From: Membranipora membranacea
Lineage: Eukaryota > Bryozoa > Gymnolaemata > Cheilostomatida > Membraniporidae
Length of the DNA stretch: 64,000 bases
Direction: 5' to 3'
Assembly: GCA_914767715.1 (NCBI GenBank)
Contig: OU612073.1
Location: forward strand, 16,180,001 to 16,244,000
Under the pieces are notes generated by a model. That model was not told the origin of the DNA. It made no database searches and worked only from the letters and a program-made list of their open reading frames with translations. A program made the position numbers and the translations under genes. Positions within the stretch are counted from its first letter, which is position 1. Every line of letters begins with the position of its first letter. Shown piece after piece: positions 1 through 14,800 of this stretch.

Positions 1-2540
1 ACAGCGGACAGCTCAGAAGGGCGCTATTATTTTAAATTTTTTTTCTTTAGGTATACGTATATGCTGCCTGACTACAATAAATCAGTACAAGTAGGCTATT
101 AAAAGAAAGCAAGCATTTTATTCTAAGCTTAGAAGAATGGGGAGTTTTTCCTATTTTCATGAAGGTGATGTGAGTTATCCACCCCAACAAAACACACAAA
201 ATAAATCATGACATTGCAGAGGCGGGTTTTGATAGAGGATGAGTAAGAAAGCGCACATTAAACATTCAATAAAATATTATTTTACCTAAGCACAGCGTGG
301 AAAATACCATCCCAAGTAGTCATCATGGTGGTTTGCGTGTCACACCAATGGCAATCTCAATTTTTTCTCTCAAATACAATGTAATCAAGAAAGTTTAGTA
401 TGCAACTCCTCACTGTGAATGTGCAATCTGCAAGTTTCAATACACATCTACCCCCCCCCCCCCCCCAAATAAGAGAAGCCACTTCACGGTAGCACAAAGC
501 GAAATTGTCAACGTCAGCGCTTTCAGTTCGATCTTCACTGTATTGCTTCAAACATCGTTCTGAAATCCCAAAGTCAAATTTAATGGAGGGAAGGGTAAAA
601 AATTGAAACCCTTCTTGGATCAACCACACATTAACATGAGGAGTATGGGCATAAGTAGAGTTGAGAGGTACCCTTAAATTGTCAACTGGTAAAAATACTG
701 ATAGACCCAATAGTTGACAAACATTCCCTTTCTTGATATAAGTTATTCTTTGCTTGGTTATTTGGATATTTGGGATGCAGTCCCCAAAGCAATTATTGTC
801 ACAAGGATGCATGAATAAATGCTAATTCATTTTCTAAAAATCAGGCAGGCAATTTTATGTGTTATTGGGTGGTGCTAAAAATACTGTTGCATTATTTTGG
901 GTATAAACCTAGCAGCATTATAATTTACAATGGAATGTTTTTATTAATGCCATAGTTCGTTCTCCTATTGACTGCATAAATGAGGGGAAAACAATGTGTG
1001 TTAAGAAAATCTCTTGTTATCAAACAAACAATCTAGCCACCTAACAATTATGTATAATGCGTAATAAATCAAACCAAAAACATTGTGCTCGTCTGCATGC
1101 CATTGAGTGTACTATTTTTCTAATGTGATCACAACAGTTGCTAGATTAATTGCTTGAGATTGGGTACAATTGAAACATGACTGAAGTGAGTTCTAATTTG
1201 TTATTTTCTTAGAATTCCGTACTCGACCAAACTATGTCCTTGATAAAAAAAAACCACAATAGTATCAACAACTTTTCATTGTAATTCCTTTTTATGAATT
1301 AAGTAAAAAAAAGCCCAGTAGTCACTATCAAACAATTGAACTAGCAACCGTTGTGATCACATAGCATAAATAATGCACATGAACGCTCGCAGGTGAAAAA
1401 TATACCTCGGTGCAGCTTTTTTTTCATTGTCAATTTGTTATGAGGACAGTTTCAGCCTGGCACCTAGGCTCATACTGGCTTAGTTATAAGGAAACAAAGT
1501 CAAAAGCACAAGTTGCCTAAGCCTGACAACCAGGACAACAAACAATAATAGAGCTGAAGAAATGATTGCAAATAATCTTGATTAATTCCTTACTGGTGTC
1601 ATCACCATCAAGTTCTCACCTTTTTTAATCCTGTGCCGGAAAAGTTTCCAGATATGTTAATCAACTTGTTGAATGAAACTCAAAATCCAAAATTCTGTTC
1701 ATCTGTTAGTACTGTTGATGAGAAAATACAAATACTGGGTGTAATTAAAAAGTTGTAGTACATATATATATGTATATTATATAATATGTATTGTATATAT
1801 ATATATACTTTATTTTGGATAATACTCATTTGTTGAGAATGTTTTACAGAATACCCAAAAAAATAAAAAGAAGAAAAGTTATGTCACATAGATGTTTTTG
1901 CATAAGTGATGAGAAATATCATTTGGAAGATCTCTTAAAATGCGAGATGGATGGACTTGATCGATTGTGAAATGGTAAATAAATAGAACTGGTAGCTAAA
2001 CCGTGACAATGATAATTAACGCACTCGGTAATGTACGTAACATGGATTGCCTAGTGAAAAATTTACTTTTTCGATCCCTAAAATTGCCAAGAGAGAGGTG
2101 AGCTAGATTAATTAATAAAATTGAAACAGCCAACAGTATAATCAGCACAATGTTGATTATTGACCGGAGGCACATCAAAATATCGAGGACAGTACAATCG
2201 AGGAAAAATTTGAGGCTTGTCAGGGTCCCGACTTTGTTGTGTTACTATGTTTGGGCATGTTGTGAAGGTAATATCAATAGGTTGCACTACCGCATTATGT
2301 ACTCCTTTCCTCTATTATGCTACAACATAATCCAAATTGAAATAAAAACAATGGCTTGTTTTCTTGTAAATTTATCTATGCGTGGAAACCTTGTTTTAAA
2401 TTGTATGAGCTATAAGGGTAACTATTGTATTTTTAGATACAAGTGAGCGAGATTTCATTAACTTACCCAGATTGCATTTGGGCACAGACCGTGGTAGGTC
2501 AGCATGTGTTTTTAGCTTACGAAATATCTAACTTTGTTCA
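1..2540. other. 5' flanking DNA without a supported gene
   Basis: AT-rich, non-coding-looking DNA. It holds a C homopolymer (450-466) and an AT-rich dinucleotide stretch (about 1757-1807). An open minus-strand frame at 357-812 has no recognisable domain. A potential 5' untranslated exon of the mucin gene could end at 2267 (AAG before GTAATA) and join the acceptor at 2540-2541, but nothing beyond those splice-like signals supports it. Confidence 0.4.
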
Positions 2541-2541
2541 G

Positions 2542-2860
2542 GTGGTTGCAAACACTTCTCACAAGATGGGGACTCATCAGGTCTTCATTTTCATCTGTCT
2601 CATAGCTGCCGGGTCATCTACTTCTACAACTACAGCCTATACTACTACAGACTATTCTACTCAGACTGCTTCAACAACAGATGAAATAACTACGGGTACA
2701 TCACAATCAACTGTCATCTTCACCACAGAGTCGACTCCGAGTACCGAATCATCCGTAGCTCTTGATACATCAGGCGTGTCTCCTGCAGCAACCTCCGCTT
2801 GGGGTGCCTCCTCCACCGATTCAGCCAGTTCAGGGTCCACTGAAGACCAGTGTCACACAT
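2542..2860 (+). CDS. Mucin exon 1: signal peptide and Ser/Thr-rich N terminus
   Basis: The acceptor AG at 2540-2541 suggests an upstream 5' untranslated exon. Translation starts at 2566. The first ~16 residues are hydrophobic ([11 protein letters not shown] core) and end in small residues, as in a signal peptide. The rest, to about residue 98, is non-repetitive Ser/Thr-rich sequence suited to O-glycosylation and ends with a Cys (DQCHT). The donor GTAAGT starts at 2861, phase 1. Phase-1 ends recur through the first half of the gene, which favours in-frame exon duplication and shuffling. Confidence 0.85.
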
Positions 2861-5800
2861 GTAAGTCTGTTCAAAATTACTGCACAGCCAACTTTGATGA
2901 GTTTATAAACTATGTATCTACAATTCCCATTCTTTGTTTTATAAAAAAACAAGCAGGAATCACTGATTATACACTATCCACGCCTATTTCAACCTTCAGT
3001 ATGCACTTTGTATAATCACGAAAAATTAATTTAGGATAAATTGAGTGAGGCAAGGAAAAGTTGAAAAATTTCCATCAAAGTTTTTATGAAGATATTTTTT
3101 GTGATGCCATTCAGCTTAGAGATTATCGAAGCTATTTTAAAATTTTACTGAGTACATGTGCATGCATAAATTTTGATTAAGGCTGCCTTATATGGTTTGC
3201 GTGGAATATATGTTTGATACCTGAGAGACAATCTACCATGGGCAGACAATCAGAGTGATGCCCTGGCCCATTTGCTACAACTGCCAAAAATGTTAAACAA
3301 CAGAATTCTATTTTCCAATTACACAGTTAAAGTTTTTTGTGTGAACAATCCATACAAATAATGAAATCATTTATTCAAGTAAACGCTGGAACAAATTAGA
3401 TAAAATGACTGAAAACTTCCATGCATGACTGTTCCGTTGATTCCCTCTAGACTAAAAGCTTTGAGTAAAAATACCTTTGCAGTTAACTTGACCCTAAACA
3501 TGATATTGCAGCAAGCGAAGAGGGTTGTAAACCGTGGTAATATTTTCAATTTCCATTATTCATGTTGACCGTTTGGATGATGGCTTGTCACAAAATTCAA
3601 TAAATGTACCGAACATATAAATAGAAATATTACAGACCAAAATCCTGCTGTGATTGGACATAAAATTTATGATCATATAATGAGCATTATTCACAATCTT
3701 TATTGATGAGCAGGAGGTAGCGGCTTAACATGCAATAATTCTTTCAGCTGAATTAGATACCTCAGTTAATATCATGCCCATGTTGCTCCTGTGTACAGTC
3801 TCCTTTATCATTGGTCAAGTCTGCAACAGCCGCCAAGCACCTATTTGCACATCCATCAATTTTGATCGGTTGTGGTAATTGGCTGCCAGGATTACCTATT
3901 CAGATGTCCTCTTATTGTCAGTAAATAATGGAGTCTTTTGTGAATGTTAATTTGTATTTCTTCACCTGATTACAAACAATGTCATAACTCTTACGTCAGC
4001 ATCGCTGTTAAAACAATCGATTGCCAACAGCACAACAAGTTTTAATGTTTTGGTTACATAGGCATTGTGCATTGCTTTATACTGATATGGGGGGGGGGCA
4101 GTATTTTCGAGCAATGTGATCAATTGAATTTCAACAAAAAATTGTTTGGGTATGAAAACCTTAAAAAGAAGGCCAAAGTACACGCTGCAAGCGTATTATC
4201 CCGTGGCTTTGTTACTGAAAATCGTAATGTACTTCATTGAAATGTGGAATGGCTCGGTTATTATGTATAATACCATACATTTCCCTGTTGCGCTAATTTT
4301 GTTGCACCTCTTGCCTCCAAAATAGCATGGAAATGCGGGGGGGGGGGGGACAAATTTGTTTCCCAGTAGATTGAACTGTCAACCAATTTCAGCTTTAACT
4401 TGGTGAAGTTTTTTTTAAAACTTCACTCTTTTGCAACGGCCCAACTCCACTAATTGTGCCTGGAAAACGTATAGAATTCTCTCTATACTCAAGCAATATC
4501 CTTGAGCCTTCAGAATACTTTATAGCAACAATGTAAATTGTGTTGTTGGTCTTGATGCTTCGCTTCTAAGACTAGATTGATGATTAAACGGTATGAACAT
4601 GCGCAAAAACAAGTCACCTAAAATTCAATAACCTAATGCTATGATTGATTCAAAATTTAGGAGGCCAAAAGAAGTAAGGGTCACATGTGACCCTGGTACA
4701 GCATAGTATAAGAATATTGTTCAAAACCATCAAATGTGAAAAATTTCTTTTTGAAGTCATGGTGTCATGATTGCTTTACATATTTCCTAGGGTCCACTAA
4801 ATAGCTATAAATGTTTGACACCCTATCCTATTCTTATTCATATTTTAGCTGCTGGATGGGTCATTGAAGGATCATTGCAGCAGTCATCGTCCATGCATCC
4901 AATATCGAACAGTCAATGGTCAACTTCTGAATGGACTACAGGACCAACAACCACAGCAGGCTCAACAACCAATCCATGGCCAACAACCACTTCAGATTGG
5001 ATAACAACAACTGCAGGATCAACAACCACAGCAGGATCAACAACCACTGCAGATCAAGCAACCACTGGCGGTTCAACAACCACGGAGGGTTCAACAACCA
5101 CTGAAGGAACCACAACCACTGAAGGATGGTCAACAACCATTGGCGGTTCAACAACCACTGCAGGATCAACAAACACTGAAGGGTCAACAACCACTGGCGG
5201 TTCAACAACCACTGCAGGATCAACAACCACTGGTGGTTCAACAACCACGGGTGGTTCAACAACCACTGCAGGATCAACAACAACTGCCGGTTCAACAACC
5301 ACTGCAGATTCAACAACCACTGCAGGATCAACAACCACTGCAGGATCAACAATCACTGAAGAATCAACAACAACTGAAGAATGGGTATCCTCTGAATGGT
5401 CGACTACATCTAGATGGCGCACGACAACACCGGATGGACGTTCATATTATACTTCTTGTCATACATCCTACTTTGGTGAGTCGACCAATACAGATATTCG
5501 ATGTCAGTCATATAGGGGATAAATAATAATATTTGATCCTGCTAGTATCTTCTGATGAGAATAGCAAAAGATTTAAGCGTTGGAATCAAGTTTTTAAGGC
5601 AAGCTAGTAGCCGAGAATAACTAGTCATTGATCAGGTCATAGGTTGCGTATGTAAATATAGACAAGTCTATATTTAGTTAGTATAAGTTAGTATATAGTT
5701 AGTTAGTTAGTATAAGTTAGTATATGCAAATACAAACAAGTCTTTTTCCTGGTCCCCCATTTAGAAAGCTCATCAAAAGGTGATTGAAAAAAAAAACAGT

Positions 5801-8800
5801 ATAGGCACTGTTATTCCAGGACACTCAAAATTAGGCACAAGTTAGGCAGTCATGAGCAGTCTATATTACCATTTTCATTACTTTATATCTTTCGAGCCAA
5901 AAACCCCATGCTACCCAAATAAGATCAGCATTTATGAACTGCCAATTATCTTCAAGCCACTGTAGCAATGCTACAAACACCAAGCCAGTTAATGTCAACC
6001 ACTTTGCATCCTCTACTTGATTCTGTTTCCCTGGTGACATTTTGTAAACTCTGTGTTGCCTTCAAATACATGTACTAAGATCAGATTTATTTCACTTGTA
6101 TGACGTTGTAGTGTCTTCAACTGATCGGGAGTCATCCCAAGCTACAGATTGGACAACCAGCACATGGTCACCAACCACTTCATGGGAAGAATGGACATCC
6201 ACTCTGGATATATCAACAACCACTGCAGGATCAACAACCACAGGCGGTTCAACAACCACAGGCGGTTCAACAACTACTGCAGGATCAACAACCACTGCAG
6301 GATCAACAACTACTGGGGGTTCAACAACCACTGCAGGATCAACAACCACTGCAGGATCAATAACCACTGCAGGATCAACAACTACTGGGGGTTCAACAAC
6401 CACTGCAGGATCAACAACCACTGCAGGATCAATAACCACTGCAGGATCAACAACCACTGCAGGATCAACAACCACTGCAGGATCAACAACCACTGGCGGT
6501 TCAACAACTACGGGCAGTTCAACAACCACTGCAGGATCAACAACCACTGGCGGTTCAACTACCACTGGCGGTTCAACAACTACTGCAGGATCAACAACCA
6601 CCGGCGGTTCAACAACCACAGCAGAATGGGGAACCTCTCACTGGTCTTCGGCCGTAACAGGGATGACAACTGCACCGAACTCTGAGTCTATCATATCTTG
6701 TACCATAACCTACCTTGGTAAGTCAACTGTTCCTGAATATACACCATAGGTAGGTCATTTGTGCTCATTTTGGTTACCCTACTAGGAATCACAGGATGTT
6801 AGATTGGAGCCATTTATGTTGCTGCATGTTGTTGTTAGATTCAAGTTTGACTTTCATCTTTTTGATCAACCAGACAATGAATGTGGCGGCACCTATTCTG
6901 GCAACAGTGGATGGGTCACATCTCCTAAATATCCCTGCGAGTACGAGAACAACCATAACTGTATGTACAATATTGTGGTGCCTGATATGTATGTGAGACT
7001 CACAGTAGAAGAGTTCAGCACTGACTCTGACTCAGATTTTCTGGAGGTGAGTGATCGGTAGCCAAAGAGACACATGAGAATCACGTCAGTTTATATTATT
7101 TCATCTGATGTTTCAATGCCATCTGCATTTAGTAAAGTGCAAGTGTATACCAATTTCATAGGTTTGTTGTCGAAATTAAAACCACATTTTCTTTTCTAAA
7201 TACCAATATTTACAGGTTTATGACGGAATGATGGCAAACGGGCAACTTCTTGCAAGAGTCAGTGGTTCTGATGTCGGTGATGTCAGCATAGTGGGACTCT
7301 CATCTGAGGTTTCTTTGTATTTTGCAACTGATGATAGCTCAGTGGGCAGTGGCTGGAATGTCACATGGTCACAATGTAAGTTGTATTACTTAACATGTGT
7401 GTTGTTGCTACTGAAATTTGTAATGTTGGAACCATACTTGTCACAAAGATAGATAGAGGATAGACAGCTATTTTAGTATTCACGGGCGTCAATGGATGCG
7501 GTCAGATTTTTTTTAGGTTTTATTTTTTGTCATACAATGATTGATCAGCCTAACACCACGCTCAATCCATGTATTTTGAAGTGCATATGCAGCCAGACCA
7601 AAAAATTAAGACTCTCCCTGCTCCATTATCTGAACCAACTTGCTGTGAATTCAGGTTTTTTTTGTTGTGACCAAGTGTGGGTATCTTTGATTTGCTTGTG
7701 CCAATTGTGAAAATGTAAGCATGAATTCTGATTATTTAAAGTTTCATGTTTTCTATCATTTCAGCTGAAGAGCAAGGTGAAGTACCAATGGAGTTTACAA
7801 CGCCATCTTCAGGTATCTAACTTAACTAGGAATTATCTGTTTAACGGCGGATTTGTTTTACCATCATCCGTATTTGTATGTTATTAAAAGCTCCAAGAGA
7901 AATCCATTCATTCTCTTTCGTCGCCTTATGACCATCTAGATAGCTTTGTCCTAACAAGAATGTCAGTGGAACAAAGTAGGGCTGATGAGTCAAGATTTTT
8001 AAATAGATTCTACTACTGTTACTTTTTATCAGATGATGATGATTGTAATGATCAAGTAGAAGGAGACAAAGGATGGGTAGCCTCTCCTAATTATCCTGAT
8101 AGATACGACAATAATCTAAATTGCACATATGCTATCAAGGTTCCAGAAGACAAATATGTGAAACTAAGCTTTGATCATTTAGATATAGAGAACGGATATG
8201 ACTATCTAAGGGTGAGTATGATTATAAGCCATACTTTGCTATGCCTGGTGAAACCCTAATCTAGTCTGAGAACTCTATTGATGCTAATAGTTGTCACCAT
8301 ATACTTGCCAATGTGTTGGACATGATTGGAAGGGTTTAACTCCACTCAATTAATAATAGCCAACAAATTGGCTGACAATATACTCCCGACACAATACAGA
8401 ATAATATGAGATGACTACCTAACTGTGTCTATCCGCTTTTATGAACCACTCAGTGTGTTTAAATTCATCATTTGAGCAGATCTACAAAAAAGAAGATTCT
8501 TAACCACCCAACTGGTGAATAAAAAGGAACATTGTCTGAAGGTTGTCAAGTATCTAGTGTGTTTATTGGTCTGCAAAACTCAAAATTTTCTATGCTATCA
8601 TGTATTCATTCTCTTTTTCTGTAGATATATGATGGTGCAACTGGTGACTTGATAGAAATCTTGACAGGGCTTTATGATGCGATGGAGATATATGGGCCGT
8701 CAAATTTGATGGTATTGATGTTTATAACCGATGGGAGTGTTGGTCGCACTGGTGGAAACATTACCTGGGAGGCTTGTGAGTAATGTTTTCTGATTTGTCT

Positions 8801-11800
8801 GATGAAATAATCCAAATCGCTCTCATCAAAATTGTCTAAAGTTTAGCATGGCTTGATAAGCATTTTTATTCCCGCTCGCAGGAACTGAATAATAGAAAAC
8901 CATTTCATGATTATTTCCCAAAACATTAGACATTCTGAATACTTAAAATATCCCATCCATACCTGTACTCTGAGTCTGAGGACATTCTATCCCTTTGCAG
9001 CGGACTCAAGCTCCTACGTATTTGCTTGGGAAGCACCGTCTGCATGGGACTCTGAAAGGCTCTATCCATGGGGAGAACAGGCGGAGGATAAGAATATGCT
9101 CAATGAGAGAAAGCACTGGTGGGACATGTACTCTTGCACGGATGTCAGATTAAATGGGCGTGTGGGAGCACCATTCTTCAACCAACGATATTACAGCATC
9201 AATGTGAGTAACTCTAAGTAAGCTCTAAAGACTTGTACCAACTAGAGGTTAAATATATGACGATCCCTTTAAGCTCGGTAACTGTAAATTGCTGAACAGG
9301 CTGAACGGACTGAACAGCTGAACGGAATTTCTCAGACTACTATTTGTTTGATTGTTGATAGGCTAATTGTGCATAAGCGTTGACAATTCCTCATATTCTG
9401 CTCATTGATTTGTTTATTTTAAGTTTGTATTCGCCTCGGTTTCTTTCAATATTTCGGCGTTACACTAGTGAATGGATGGAAAGTAGCTTGTCTCGGCAAG
9501 CTTTGTTGGGATGGAACCCCCAGTCCCCCCCCACTATAACAAAGCTTGTCAAGACTGGCTACATCATCTGATTTTGTCAGAATTGGCGCATTGATTGCTT
9601 CATTTGCTTGCCAAAAATTGGTTATGTTAGGTCCAAACAGGAACTTAGTGACTTGTTAAATCATTTGGCTCGAGGCCATGAGGAATGTGTTTGAGAATTG
9701 ATGGTCAGCCAGAGGAAAGAATACAAATAATAATTTTAGTCTGAGACATTCTGTTCAGCTGTTCAGTCTGTTCAGCCTGTTCAGCAATTTACAGTTACCG
9801 CCTTTAGCTCTCTACAAAACACAAACATTCAATCACTGTACTGTTATTTGACACATGTTTTAATTTCCCAACGGTAGATTTGTGACAACGGGATGCTTCA
9901 ACTAAATCTAGAATGGAGACTATGGTACCCTCTGCTGTTTGAGACAAACTCTTGGTACAATCGCATGGCGATCATTGCTCCTTTCTGGGCTTACTCTGAC
10001 GAGTATCTCATGCAATCTCTCGCAGAGGATTTCCCAGATGCTACAAGTAGAGTCTATTATCATGAATACCAGAAAACTGGTGATGCTGATGTCCAAACAA
10101 GAACAGTTCTTGACCGTGCAAAGGCAGATGTTGCAGATTCAGGTATGGGCCTCAATATTTTTATGCATATTTAAAGCCTACTCCTTGACCAAAGCAATAT
10201 CTAGTTAGTTAGTCTGTTAGTAAGTTAATTTTTTTGAAGCTTATAAGCATTAAAAAAACAAGAATGATCACCAGTGAATGAATTTGAGATTAATCTCAAA
10301 TTCGTTTAGCGGTGATCATTGTTTACTTGTCTTTGTTATTAGAATTCCACTGTTCACACCACTTTCAGATATACAATGTCATAGTAGTGTTTGTGAAAAG
10401 CTTTTATTATATACTTCATTTGAGTGGCATGCATAAACAATTTTATCGAAAGGTGTTGGTGTGGAAGAGTTTGAGCCAACATGGGTGTTAGTGGTTACCT
10501 GGATCAACCTTGCACCATATCAGAACTGGAGGTGTAGACGTGCTAACTTTTACTATTATGATGAGGACAGCAATACTTACAATGATTACAACATTTATGG
10601 AGATCGTTATGGTGATGAATGCCGCAGACAAGCTGAAAATACTGCTGAATACGTGAGTCGAAGCAATTCATTACTAATGACCCTCAGGCTTGCTCCGATT
10701 GGTGGGTGAGGAGAAGAGGAGCCAATGTCAGGACTTATGGTACTTTCAGGAAGGTACCTTCGACCTTGGCATTACCTGACTTTTGATAAACATTGATAAG
10801 TTAGGCTATGCCAAGGCTAAATGTATGACCTGACATTGGCTCTTCTCCCCCCAACCAACTAATCAGAGCCAACACATTGGCTATCCTTTGGCACACAGTA
10901 ATGTTCTAGCGATTCTAAATCGTATTTGAAATACTAAGTTTGATGTTACAATTTACAGCAGAAGTTCATTTACCATTGGTTTGGTTCATTGCGCAATTTT
11001 CGTTGTGGCCAAATATAACAGTTTCTGGATCTCTTTAGGGTTTTGCTCCATTGATTGAGGTTAAAATTTGACAAAGGATCAAGCTTTGTGTATCTTTTTA
11101 GCTAAACCACTTTCAAGCCGTGTTCATCACTGACGGTGCGTACTCCTTTGTCAAATTCAACTATCCTGAGGAAGGAATAAATTGGGCTACTCCTAGTATC
11201 AACTCTGGTAACTCAAAATCGGATATTCAGCGAGTACTAGGGAACAGATACGGCTGGTTCCCAATGGCTGTTGCAGGATACTCTTCTGGCGATGGCAGTG
11301 ACAGTTACTATTACAGTTATGACAATGAAAACACGGAGGATGAAGTCAAAAGAGCGTATGTCAATGGATCAAACCAAATTTCTATGATGGACATTGACAA
11401 TGCAGCTGGGAATATGGCTGGTAGGTTCTGTGAAATTTTAAGAATTCTTTGACCAGAGCAGAAACCAGAGTATTACATCAGATTTTATGTTCGTAACTTC
11501 ACTGTAAACATTCTTTGAATTGACCGAATGAATACCATAAAAATTACAAAATAATAGAACATAATTCCGTTAAATTATGATGTATGGTCCCTTTAAAATC
11601 TTCATAAAAGTCATGTCTACTTTAGATGGAAGGAAAGGTGAATGGCTGTTTAGAATTGAGGAATCTGATGGCATTAGGTCAGCTGCCGCTCAATGTGATA
11701 GTTGGTTGAGAAATCAAGACACCCAGGAGTACATGGGCTATATCATGGAAAATCCATGCCCTACAACAGTCTTTCAAGCTTGGTGGGACCGTTCGTAAGT

Positions 11801-14800
11801 GCCATCTTTAAAAAATTTCTTATGATAAGAGTGGAAATGTATAAATTCTGTATGTTCATATTGGATGCTTGCTGAAATTAACACAAAAATGAGGATCAAT
11901 CTATTATAAAATGCACTATTTTTTTTGCTTTTCTATAGGTTCCAGTATCATTCTTGGCAGGCAGGCAACACTGGTTGTTACCAGTCAGTGTTCACTTCGA
12001 CAAATGGCCTGAGACAGAAGTGTTGCTACAATTGGGACTGGTGGTCGGATGATTTCTCCTCACTTGTTCTGGGCGCACCTTACGGTGGTTATGTGGTGGA
12101 CACAGTAAGTTATCTATTTCTCCTTTATATGTCTTGTATACTAAATGGATAAAAAAATGGTGAAACCGTTTTATTTGCTCTAGCAAGTCCTTCCACTAGA
12201 ATTAGAGGAACAATTTGGGGGGGGGGGGGCAGGATGTTATTGATTGCATATGGTAGAATTTATCTTGGTTTTGGCTTCGGAGAGATCATTGCAACTTCAT
12301 TGATTTGAAGGTTAATGCAATGTTGCTACAACAGCCAAATCAGGTAGTACTAGACAAACTGTACACCCGGTGGGGTTTGAAATCAGGTCCTTATGATCCC
12401 AAGTCCAACACGCCCCTTACACTGAGCTAACCCTGATTATGTATATGTGCTGATTTGAGTTTACTTTTCCTCTTGCAGTCAGTTTACTCATTTGCAGATA
12501 TAACACTGTGATCTCTGTTTTAGAATAAGGAGGAGGAGGAGGATGAGGCATGGAAGTCATGCTGTGTCGATGCTGGTATGTGTGGTCAATTTTACAAAGG
12601 TCGACCATTCAGTGACGGAGATGGCTATATCTTCCCTGTATTATGTAAGTTAATGTGTCACCAAATCATTGCAATGCACACTGATGGCAGTCTTTGGATA
12701 AAAAATCTCTGGAATTTAATAATAGAAAAATAAGGATCTGCTATTTTCTGAAAATGATAACTTTATGAGCTTCGAGTTTTTACCTAGACTGAAATTCACA
12801 ATCTGCATAAATCATTAAAAACAAACAATAAAAGTTTTTTTAACTGTATTTAGGGCCATGGTTTGGAGATCCTCATATTATTACAAGTGATGGACTGTCA
12901 TACACATTCAATGGACTTGGAGAGTATGTTTTCACAATGATCGGTGAGAACGACACTATTATCCAGGCAAGAACTGAGAGGGTTGTGCTCAGTGAGGGAG
13001 GTAAGTCACAAGGATGAGGGTATGAAACAGCGACCTCAAATTTCAACGGAAAATGATGGCACAACACACTTTGGCCATCCTCCTGCTATTTTGCAAAATC
13101 TTACTCAAATATTTGGTAGATAGAGCTGTTTGATATCTGTTTTGTAAAAGTGTCTATGATATGAAACTACCCTTGGATGTTCTGACTAGAATTGATTACC
13201 TTGCCAGAAAGAAAGTCAAATTGCTATGAGTTGGACAAATTCACACACTCCTTTTCCTCATGGAACCCAGACACTATCAAAAAGCCAAATGCCATAATCT
13301 GATTTTCATGTTTCGTATGGTTTCATGTTTCAGGATTGGGCCAGGCAACATTTTTCAGTGCTGTATGTGTGGAAACTAAAGGCCTACCAAAGTTGCAGAT
13401 ACAGTTAAACAAGGGTGACTTGAACGCTACAGCTGTGGAGGACCAGCTTCAAATGATTATTGGTGGAAACATGACCGACATTGAACAGATCATGCAAGAT
13501 ACTAATTCAACACAAAATATCTCTGGAGTAAATACTAACATACTATTCAAGAGGTCAAACTCTAGTGTGTCAGTTTACTTCTCCTCTGGGGTTTCTCTGA
13601 CAGTTGAAGCGTCAAATGTGAGTTACAATGTGTGGTTGCCTCATAAGCACAGTTTCATTGTTGGAATTCAGATTGTATGCTCAGACTCTAATTTCATTTT
13701 TATTGATAAAAAACTGATATATCTGTATCATGCCCATATAAATACATTACATTTGCTGTTTAATAGAAAATGTTGACGATCACTCTTGGGCTACCAGCTT
13801 CAATGAAGGGTAACACAATCGGCCTAACTGGTGTTTTTGATGATGACCAGTCTAATGACCTAACTTGGCCAAATGATACAGGACACATATCAGTTAATTC
13901 ATCCGAGAGCGACATATTCGAATGGGCAAGCTTATGTGAGTTGTTCCCTCCTTTGTTTCAACATGCTATTCTTATGAACTATCTTATATATATATAAACA
14001 TTTTTGTTTGCATTCACCTTCATCCAACGATGTTCACCATTGAGTCCTTCCGGTATTTTGTCCTTGTTATACAATTTTGTAACAGTCTGCTATTCCAACA
14101 AGTTACTTTTTAACTACTCTGATATCTCTAAAATTTCTAGGAAACCTCTTAAAACAAACAAATCAATAAATAGTTCATGTTCAAGGAAAAATAGGTTGAG
14201 AGTTTTCTTCTCGTGCATAAAAAGAGGACAACTTTGTAATAGTTATTAATCCTTGCCATAGCCCACTCAAAAAAATTCATTTTCTTTTCAGTTGCTGTTG
14301 ATGAGGCTGACTCGATCATGTACTACACAGAAGAAAACACTGATTGGTGGACTTACAACAACAACTCATTTGTACCAGTATTCACTGATGATCTTGATAG
14401 CTGGGACTGGAGCTCAGATGCATTTAGAGACTCGGCATACGATGCATGTGGTGACGATTCGGCTTGTCTTTATGATGTTTATGTGACCGGTGACATTGCT
14501 GTAGGAGAGAGTAGCAAAGCCACAGCTACAGCAAGTTCAGATGCCAACGCTATTCTCAGTAAGTTTCATATTGATTTGCTGTTAGTACCATAAGTAACTC
14601 ATGAGTACAGAATATAGATTATTCCACTTTCAATGTTTGTCTTTATATTATACTTATATGTCTTGACCTGGTGACTCAAGAGATTAGCTTTTTAAATCTA
14701 TGATCTCCAAGTTAACTCCCTAGTGTGACTGGAAATTAATTTTCAGGAACTAATAGAGTCAGCTTTTATATTCCTCACTCTAATGTTGACCGATTCCGGA

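Noticed and set aside
357-812. 151-residue minus-strand frame as a gene
   Set aside because: No recognised domain, part comes from a C homopolymer, and no clear splice partners; coding status unsupported.
4936-5526. Long open frames on the minus strand and in another plus frame across mucin exon 2
   Set aside because: Produced by an 18-bp repeat lacking stops in several frames; only the STTTAG frame has splice signals and phase continuity.
6092-6685. VVVDPAVV-type minus frame and NNHCRI-type plus frame over mucin exon 3
   Set aside because: Shadows of the same 18-bp coding repeat.
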